Below are positions 58,297 to 64,000 of a stretch of 64,000 nt of DNA, in pieces. The stretch comes from an uncultured Bacilli bacterium (GTDB lineage: Bacteria; Bacillota_I; Bacilli_A; ML615J-28; CAG-313). Where the stretch lies: the NCBI GenBank assembly GCA_934140285.1, contig CAKPBI010000005.1, positions 76,805 to 140,804 on the forward strand. The letters run 5' to 3'. The notes under the pieces are model-generated. The model did no database searches, was not told the DNA's origin, and was given only the letters and a program-made list of their open reading frames with translations. Position numbers and translations under genes: made by a program. Every line of letters begins with the position of its first letter. Positions within the stretch are counted from its first letter, which is position 1.

Positions 58297-59099
58297 CTAG
58301 GATCAAAGACAATTCCCGAACCACTTTGATCGTAAAGTTTATATTTAGTATAACAATAACTATTAAGATTTTCAAAATGGTTAAATGTAACTTTAACTGA
58401 CTTAGATAAGTCTAATTCTTTCGCTGTATTTAAAAACTCTATAACACGACTTTTAGGAAGGAGAGTTCCTGCACCATGACCTAGTAGAATATAATCAAAA
58501 TCCAATTTAAGAGTCCGCTCTAACATTTTTATATATATATCTACAGTTGTTGATTCTTCTAGAAAAAGCCAGACAAAAGGACAAGTAGCATCAGTTACAA
58601 CTAGTATTTTATCTTCAATATCTAAACAGCCAATACTACCTTTTGTATGTCCTTCCATAGGAATAATCTTAATGTGTATTTCTCCTAAATCAAATATGGT
58701 GTTAGTTTCTAAAGGAATTAAATTTCCTTCATTATGTGTTATATATATTTTTTCGTTAAAATCATCTGGTAATATATTTAAATTTTTGGCAGTTTCAATA
58801 TTGTTTTTTCGCCAATCTAAAGAATTATGTTTCTTACATAGTTTGATATCTAAAGAACTAATATATACCTCATTAAATTGATAATTACCACCAGTATGAT
58901 CCATATGTCCATGACTATCTATGACGATTAGAGGTAGTTTAGTAATTTCTTCAATTTGTTTTTTTAAATTACCAATTCCATAAGAAGTATCAATTAGCAT
59001 AGCTTTGTTTTTGCCAATGATTAAAGTTGTCAAAACTCCCATAGGATCTTTAAATTGAAAAATATGATCATTAATTTTAAACGTTTTAAAGTATGACAT
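58284..59099 (-). CDS. Metallo-beta-lactamase-fold hydrolase
   Basis: The product (271 aa) has the HxHxDH motif (IDSHGHMDHTGG near residue 62), a second His in EGHTKGSIG near 143, the bridging Asp in VVTDATCPF near 160, and LGHGAG near 210. A complete two-zinc site is present. There is no signal peptide, so it acts in the cytoplasm. Families with this layout include glyoxalase II-like thioesterases and lactonases; the substrate is not assignable. AGGTGAT precedes the ATG, and a promoter lies at 59118-59146. It diverges from the flavoprotein gene. Confidence 0.85.
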   Translation of the reverse strand: MSYFKTFKINDHIFQFKDPMGVLTTLIIGKNKAMLIDTSYGIGNLKKQIEEITKLPLIVIDSHGHMDHTGGNYQFNEVYISSLDIKLCKKHNSLDWRKNNIETAKNLNILPDDFNEKIYITHNEGNLIPLETNTIFDLGEIHIKIIPMEGHTKGSIGCLDIEDKILVVTDATCPFVWLFLEESTTVDIYIKMLERTLKLDFDYILLGHGAGTLLPKSRVIEFLNTAKELDLSKSVKVTFNHFENLNSYCYTKYKLYDQSGSGIVFDPRKIE

Positions 59100-59117
59100 T
59101 ATATCACCTCTAGCACA

Positions 59118-59146
59118 ATTATATCAAAAATTTAAAAAATAATCAG
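59118..59146 (-). promoter_or_regulatory. Promoter of the MBL hydrolase gene
   Basis: Minus strand CTGATT (59141-59146), 17 bases, TATAAT (59118-59123) with an extended TGA before the -10. Confidence 0.65.
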
Positions 59147-59174
59147 TAATATAATTAAAAAAATAAAAAAATGT

Positions 59175-59182
59175 GATATAAT
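59175..59182 (+). promoter_or_regulatory. Extended -10 promoter of the flavoprotein gene
   Basis: TGTGATATAAT occurs with its TATAAT at 59177-59182. The -35 (ATTAAA) is weak. Confidence 0.55.
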
Positions 59183-59207
59183 ATGTTTTGGGTAAGGAGT
59201 GATATCG

Positions 59208-60470
59208 ATGAAGAGAATCGTTATAATTGGTGGAGGTACTGCTGGACTATTTTCAGCAATCTTATTAAAAAAGAATTGTCCTGACTATGAGGTTATGGTT
59301 TTAGAAAGATTAGAAAGAGTTGGTAAGAAAATTTTAGCAACAGGAAATGGACGTTGTAATTTTTCAAATGTTAATGTAGAACCAACTAAATATAATAATC
59401 CTATGTTTGTTACACCATTTATTAAAAATGTAGATAGTAAAAATATAATTTCTATAATGGAAGAATTGGGACTTGTTACAACAATTGACTCAGAAGGTAG
59501 GATATATCCATATTCAGAATCTGCTAATTCATTTTTAGATATATTAAGAATAAATCTGAAAACTTATGGTGTAATTGAAAAATGTAATTTTGAAGTTTCA
59601 AAAATATCAAAAACATCAGGTAAAGTTCCAACATATATTATTGAAGATACAAGAAAACAAGTAGTTGAAGCAAATTATGTAATTTTAGCTGCAGGAGGAA
59701 AAGCATCTCCAGTGCTTGGTTCAAATGGAACTGGATACAATCTATTAAAGCCATGGCATGTAAAAGTTACCCCAATTGAACCTGGTCTAGTAGGAGTCAA
59801 GGTTGATGCAGCTTCAATTAAAGGATTATCAGGCTTAAGAGTAAAAGCAAAAGTATCACTATTTGATAAAAAAGCTAAACAAAAAGTATGGTCAGAATGT
59901 GGTGAAGTATTATTTAAAGATGATGGATTAAGTGGAATTGTTATTATGCAAATGGCGTCAGTCATTGCGAGAAGTAATATATCTAAAGCAAACAATAACT
60001 ATTACTTTGAATTAGATTTAATGCCACAATACGATGATAACCAATTAATAGAGTTGTTACTAAAAAGAAAAGATTCAATGAAAACACTAGAAAATAGTGA
60101 ATTCTTAAATGGAATGCTTATGAAAGTACTAGGATTTAATATAATTAAAAGAAGTAAATTAGACTTATCACAATATATTGGCGATTTAAGTAATCGTGAC
60201 ATAATACGTTTGTCAAGCATTATTAAGAATTATAGTTTAGAATATAAGGGATTGTATAATTTTGATCGCGCTCAAGTTACGGTTGGAGGCATTGATTTAT
60301 CGGAAGTAGATAAAAAAACACTAGAACTTTTAAAATTACCAAATGTATATGCTTGTGGTGAAATCCTTGATGTTGATGGTGAATGTGGAGGCTACAATAT
60401 GCATTTTGCTCTTGCGAGTGCATATGCTGTCGCAAATGCTATTAAGGAAAAGTGTGAACAAAATGAATAG
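59208..60470 (+). CDS. FAD-dependent oxidoreductase of the HI0933/BaiN family
   Basis: The product (420 aa) begins MKRIVIIGGGTAGLFSAILLKK, a Rossmann GxGxxG dinucleotide motif. A family block ERVGKKILATGNGRCNFSN lies near residue 37 and a second near the C-terminus (ACGEILDVDGECGGYNMHFALASAYAVA). These mark the HI0933/YhiN/BaiN group of flavoproteins, some of which reduce bile-acid intermediates in gut bacteria. ATG 59208 is the start, 8 bases after AAGGAG. It overlaps the next gene by 8 bases. The true substrate here is unknown; the bile-acid role should not be assumed. Confidence 0.9.
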   Translation: MKRIVIIGGGTAGLFSAILLKKNCPDYEVMVLERLERVGKKILATGNGRCNFSNVNVEPTKYNNPMFVTPFIKNVDSKNIISIMEELGLVTTIDSEGRIYPYSESANSFLDILRINLKTYGVIEKCNFEVSKISKTSGKVPTYIIEDTRKQVVEANYVILAAGGKASPVLGSNGTGYNLLKPWHVKVTPIEPGLVGVKVDAASIKGLSGLRVKAKVSLFDKKAKQKVWSECGEVLFKDDGLSGIVIMQMASVIARSNISKANNNYYFELDLMPQYDDNQLIELLLKRKDSMKTLENSEFLNGMLMKVLGFNIIKRSKLDLSQYIGDLSNRDIIRLSSIIKNYSLEYKGLYNFDRAQVTVGGIDLSEVDKKTLELLKLPNVYACGEILDVDGECGGYNMHFALASAYAVANAIKEKCEQNE

Positions 60471-61491
60471 AGTTAATGATAAGATGATTCTAAAAATATC
60501 TGATACCTTTCATGAGGCTGCAATGTTATATTATCATGGCTCCATAAATGAGGAAGTAGATAATACAAGAGTAACAAACTACAACCTTGAAAAAGGAAGA
60601 CTCAACTACTACGAATCATTATTACAAGTTATTAATTATTTTCTAGATATTGACGATATTAATAGTAGCTATTTAGAAGAAGAAACTATTGAAAAGATTA
60701 CAACATTATTTAAAGAATTAGATCAAGCTATTGAAGAAAATGGTTTAAATAGTGAAGAAGTAAGAAGAGCTCTTCTTTTATTAGATATTAAAGGATTTAA
60801 AAATTTAAATTATCCGTTAGATTTAATTACTCCAGATAATGTTGGCTATATCATCAGTAAAATAGTTGAAGCATTATATAAAAATAAAAAGATTAATTTA
60901 TTAGATTTTAATGTTGGAGTAGGTAACTTACTATTCACGATTGTCAACAATATAGATAATGAAGTTGAAATGGTAGGAATAGATAATCATGCCTTAATGG
61001 CTAGAGTTGTAACTTCAAAGGCTAATTTATTACAAGAACCGATGGTAATATATCATCAAGATGCTCTTGAAATAATGCCAAGTGGCATAAACCTAGTAGT
61101 ATCCGATATTGCAACATATGAATATGAGAATCCAGACTATAGCTCAGAATTATATGATGCAGGTGTTAGATATTTTCCATATCTTGCGATTGAACATTAT
61201 TTAGGCATTAAAAATCCTTGTACATACATATATATAATGGATAGTGATTTCTTTTCAAAATTTGGCAGTGATAAATTAAAAGAGATTCTAGATAAAAAAG
61301 CTACAATAAAAGCTTTTGTAGCATTACCTCAAGATATGTTTCAAAAAGAATCTGAGTCCAAATCATTACTAATATTAAATAATACTCCAACACAAGATAA
61401 ACACATTCCAATATATATGTTACCTTCATTAAAAGAAAAAAATGCCTTTTTAAATACAATGTCAGATTTATTAAATGAATTAATAAAATAG
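60463..61491 (+). CDS. YtxK-like class I methyltransferase
   Basis: The product (342 aa) starts at ATG 60463 (MNRVNDKMI), inside the end of the flavoprotein gene. The first half is helical (a four-helix region up to about 125), followed by a methyltransferase core. The SAM motif is LLDFNVGVGNLLFTIVN near 145, the strand-2 acidic residue is in VGIDNHALM, and the DIATYEY segment stands where DNA N6-methylases have NPPF/Y. This matches the design of YtxK-type proteins of Bacillus, which resemble adenine-specific methylases but lack the NPPY box. The target is unknown. A terminator follows. Confidence 0.75.
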   Translation: MNRVNDKMILKISDTFHEAAMLYYHGSINEEVDNTRVTNYNLEKGRLNYYESLLQVINYFLDIDDINSSYLEEETIEKITTLFKELDQAIEENGLNSEEVRRALLLLDIKGFKNLNYPLDLITPDNVGYIISKIVEALYKNKKINLLDFNVGVGNLLFTIVNNIDNEVEMVGIDNHALMARVVTSKANLLQEPMVIYHQDALEIMPSGINLVVSDIATYEYENPDYSSELYDAGVRYFPYLAIEHYLGIKNPCTYIYIMDSDFFSKFGSDKLKEILDKKATIKAFVALPQDMFQKESESKSLLILNNTPTQDKHIPIYMLPSLKEKNAFLNTMSDLLNELIK

Positions 61492-61524
61492 AAGTGAATT
61501 TGTTCCAACATTTTCACTTTTTTT
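61491..61524 (+). terminator. Terminator after the YtxK-like gene
   Basis: AAGTGAA/TTCACTT stem (61492-61519) around a 14-base loop, followed by a run of T residues. Confidence 0.7.
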
Positions 61525-61564
61525 GTTCATCACTAATCGTATTATTAAGCGAAGAGGTGAAACA

Positions 61565-63514
61565 ATGAAAAAATTAATATGGATATTGTGTTTTATGATA
61601 AGTAGTTTCTTTTTTCTTAACTTTGTTAAGTTTACTTCTTTTGCTGCAACATCAGATGAAGAAGTCGCAAAAACCCAAGTAGTAATGACAAATAATAAAA
61701 ATTCAAAAATTCAAGAATATTTAGGATATAAAATTCTTTCATCAAATGTAGATTTTGAAAAAAGTGGGACTTATGAAATATACTATCAAAATTTAAGTTC
61801 ATTAAAAACAATAAAAAAGCAAATCTTTGTCATTAACGAAAAACAACTAAGCAATAATAGTTTTACAATTAATCAAGAATTATTTTACTATAATGTTGGT
61901 GAAGAAGTTAAATTAATTAAAAAAGTAAAAGATAATCATTATATCTTAATAACTAAAAGTTATGATCCTGAAGTTTCTCAAGATGAACCAACGTCAAATC
62001 TAAATATGTATTCTATCATAAATGACGAAATTACTTGGGAAACAACCATTATAGATCATTCATATACCGATGTATGTGATGTAGTGATAGAAGATAATAA
62101 AATAATAATACTTGGAACAAAAGTTTTTATGTATTCTGGTCAAGATTTGTTTTTAGGAAAATACGATCTAGATGGAAATATGGAAAGAATGGTATTTTAT
62201 TCAGGTACAAACTATGATATAGGTAAGAAAATAATACCAATGGATAGTGGCTATCTATTAATTGGAGAAACAAAATCAACCAATGGTGAGTTTACTGGTA
62301 CAAGAAAAGATACAGATGTATTTATTTTAAAAATAGATAAAAATACATTTAAAAAGATCAATTGTTATGACTATGGTCTTGATAAAAACGACTTTATGGT
62401 TGATGCTACAAAAGTTGAGGAGAAAATCTTTTTAATACAACAATATTATGGTGAAAATAATACGCCAACAACTAAACTTTTAATAATTGATGAAGATGGT
62501 AAAATTACTAAAGATTTATATATTAATGCTGGATATACCAAACATGTAAAAAAATTAATTACTTCAAATAATAATATATATATTGAAACAATGGAAAATA
62601 ATCAATGTATTATCTACCATTTAAATCAAGAATTAAAACTTGAAAAGAAATATGGACAAACGCATGCTGATACGTATAGACTAATTGATGTATCAATAAA
62701 TAACAATTTATTAACCATCTTGTATAATAACTTTAAATCAAGTGGAATATGGTATGAAATATATGATTTATTGTCAAATAAAGTTATTTCCTTTACAAAG
62801 GTTGTAATAGAACAAGCCGAAGAAATAGAGATTAATTCTAACTTTGAGATAGTTTTATACTTTGATAGCGATGTAAGAATAAAAAAACTAGATATACTAA
62901 CAATTAATAATCTAGGAACCCAAATAGTAGTTGATAAAGATACGGATATTTATGACTATGATATATATCTAAATGGTGAATCTTTAAAGGTAGGAAATAA
63001 GTCAAAAATAGAATATGATACATTAATATTTGGAGAGTACCCATGTCAATTTTATTATGAAGGAAAAACCCTTGATTTTATTCATAATAAATCTCTTAAT
63101 GTGTTATCTAATTCACCAGTAAAGGATAACCAAACATACGATAATTATTTAACATTAGAATACAATGGTTTCGGTAAACTAGATGGAAAGGAAATTACCA
63201 CTCCGTATGTTATACAAGAAGAAGGGGTTCATGTATTAGAAATAAGAGGCAAAAATAATGTTTTAGAGACTTATACTTTTACAATTAAAAAAATATCTTC
63301 ACGAATCGATATTCCCCATCAAAGTGATGATGTGTTAGACAAAAATCTACAAGGTGACATTCAAAAACAAGAAAGTACCTCGTCAATAGCAGAATTAAAT
63401 TTTGAAAAAAATAGTGAGGAATCGAAATCAGTTCCTATATTATGGCCACTTGCAATTCCTTTTAGTATTTTAACTCTATGCATATTTTTCTTTTTTAAGG
63501 GAGTAAGAAGATGA
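61565..63514 (+). CDS. Secreted, C-terminally membrane-anchored protein of unknown function
   Basis: The product (649 aa) starts at ATG 61565, after AGAGGTGA; upstream codons lie in the preceding terminator region. A cleavable signal (MKKLIWILCFMISSFFFLNF, then FAAT) and a C-terminal helix (WPLAIPFSILTLCIFFFFKG) frame an outward domain of about 580 residues. Between are repeated strand blocks (for example LGKYDLDGNMER, VFILKIDKNTFKK, LLIIDEDGKITK) spaced roughly 45-60 residues apart, as in beta-propeller or kelch-like folds. A Cadherin/Ig-like end leads to the helix. Family unknown. Its stop overlaps the next gene by 4 bases. Confidence 0.7.
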   Translation: MKKLIWILCFMISSFFFLNFVKFTSFAATSDEEVAKTQVVMTNNKNSKIQEYLGYKILSSNVDFEKSGTYEIYYQNLSSLKTIKKQIFVINEKQLSNNSFTINQELFYYNVGEEVKLIKKVKDNHYILITKSYDPEVSQDEPTSNLNMYSIINDEITWETTIIDHSYTDVCDVVIEDNKIIILGTKVFMYSGQDLFLGKYDLDGNMERMVFYSGTNYDIGKKIIPMDSGYLLIGETKSTNGEFTGTRKDTDVFILKIDKNTFKKINCYDYGLDKNDFMVDATKVEEKIFLIQQYYGENNTPTTKLLIIDEDGKITKDLYINAGYTKHVKKLITSNNNIYIETMENNQCIIYHLNQELKLEKKYGQTHADTYRLIDVSINNNLLTILYNNFKSSGIWYEIYDLLSNKVISFTKVVIEQAEEIEINSNFEIVLYFDSDVRIKKLDILTINNLGTQIVVDKDTDIYDYDIYLNGESLKVGNKSKIEYDTLIFGEYPCQFYYEGKTLDFIHNKSLNVLSNSPVKDNQTYDNYLTLEYNGFGKLDGKEITTPYVIQEEGVHVLEIRGKNNVLETYTFTIKKISSRIDIPHQSDDVLDKNLQGDIQKQESTSSIAELNFEKNSEESKSVPILWPLAIPFSILTLCIFFFFKGVRR

Positions 63515-63957
63515 AATTAGTATTTAAGTTTATATATATATTTATAGTTGCAAGTTTTATCGGAACAGTGTTTTGTATTGTAAGTCATGCGGAAAGCAAT
63601 ATAACAATTGATGAATGGGAAATATATAAAAATGAATTACTAACATATGATAAACTAGACGGATGTGCATTAATACAAAAAACAGATAATGTATATTATC
63701 TGGTTGAAAATGGCCGTGAAACTAAATTGTCAATGAACATAAAAAATTATATTCAAATAGCTAATTTTATTTATATTATTGATAACAATCATATATACAA
63801 ATTAAGTGTAATAACTAAAGAAATTATAACTTTAAATCTCAAATGTGATTCAGCAAATTCAATAATTCAATATCAAGATAAAATTATCATAGGGGGAACA
63901 AAAGATAATAATGTTTATTTAGAGTGCTATAACCTGAGTTTGACAGTGATATGCTAA
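63511..63957 (+). CDS. Secreted protein of unknown function, coupled to the preceding gene
   Basis: The 148-residue product overlaps the previous gene through ATGA. It has a signal peptide (about 1-28, ending SHAES) and strand blocks such as NVYYLVENGRETKL, IYIIDNNHIYKL and KIIIGGTKDNNVYLECYNL. These look like two or three blades of the same propeller-type repeat as its neighbour. Ending in the middle of such a repeat (LECYNLSLT), and with no anchor, it could be a truncated version of a longer gene. A strong terminator begins only 3 bases after the stop, however, so the transcript does end here. Confidence 0.6.
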   Translation: MKLVFKFIYIFIVASFIGTVFCIVSHAESNITIDEWEIYKNELLTYDKLDGCALIQKTDNVYYLVENGRETKLSMNIKNYIQIANFIYIIDNNHIYKLSVITKEIITLNLKCDSANSIIQYQDKIIIGGTKDNNVYLECYNLSLTVIC

Positions 63958-63960
63958 AAA

Positions 63961-63992
63961 CCATCTCTACACATGTAGAGATGATTTTTAAT
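63961..63992 (+). terminator. Terminator after the secreted-protein pair
   Basis: CATCTCTAC/GTAGAGATG around ACAT (63962-63983), then ATTTTT. Confidence 0.9.
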
Positions 63993-64000
63993 ATTTAATT

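Noticed and set aside
60343..60462. Longer form of the YtxK-like protein starting inside the flavoprotein gene
   Set aside because: The extra 40 residues are out-of-frame flavoprotein sequence; ATG 60463 begins the conserved part.

Overview
The window is a stretch of an AT-rich bacterial chromosome from a Gram-positive-type (single membrane) organism. I infer a low-GC Bacillota, class Bacilli, near the Erysipelotrichia / RF39 / Acholeplasma side and probably gut-associated. The reasons are A/T-rich codon use, strong GGAGG ribosome sites, sigma-A-type promoters, many lipobox (L-x-x-C) surface proteins built from Ig-like, InlB/Flg_new and BspA-type leucine-rich repeats, and Bacillus-type gene pairs (UvrX/YolD, YtfI/YtfJ). 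TGA is used as a stop (psuG ends in TGA), so the Mycoplasma code is not in use. No phage genes, insertion sequences, CRISPR array or rRNA were seen.

Layout. 1-300: a TPP riboswitch with a terminator drives a gene leaving the window on the minus strand, probably thiT. 314-3157: divergent lipoproteins, a CHAP cell-wall hydrolase (minus) and a PASTA-like/thermonuclease protein (plus), then tRNA-Thr(CGT) and a small membrane protein. 4213-34791: a 13-gene, 30.6-kb apparent operon. It holds an InlB-repeat lipoprotein, oppABCDF, a 77-residue membrane protein, a 2477-residue subtilisin with about 850 residues of leucine-rich repeats, and five more lipoproteins of 187 to 1728 residues. A promoter and a good cre (CcpA) match precede it, and a perfect-palindrome terminator ends it.

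34912-37230: a translesion polymerase of the UvrX type with its YolD partner and a DUF3592-like protein. 37303-42571: a serine beta-lactamase-like hydrolase, a VanZ-type protein with eight Ig-like domains inserted, and two membrane proteins. 42584-47511: typA behind a structured leader, a PHP hydrolase, a degenerate nucleotidyltransferase and a YebC-family regulator. 47612-54170: tRNA-Gly(GCC), a methyltransferase-like protein, a metallophosphatase overlapping a zinc amidase lipoprotein, and psuG coupled to a membrane protein. 54207-63957: mainly housekeeping (SpoU methyltransferase, RsuA, YidD, YtfI/YtfJ, MBL hydrolase, BaiN-type flavoprotein, YtxK-like methyltransferase), a degenerate GDPD homologue, and two secreted proteins of unknown function.

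How it fits together. The best candidate for a new system is the 4213-34791 operon. A surface-tethered giant protease and a set of lipidated binding or display proteins are encoded with a complete oligopeptide ABC importer, which suggests a capture, digest and import unit for protein or glycoprotein, comparable in logic to lactococcal PrtP-Opp or to Bacteroides polysaccharide loci. I found no LPXTG sorting motif in any surface protein: anchoring seems to rest on lipidation and C-terminal membrane helices. Function calls rest on motifs read by eye; no database search was possible.
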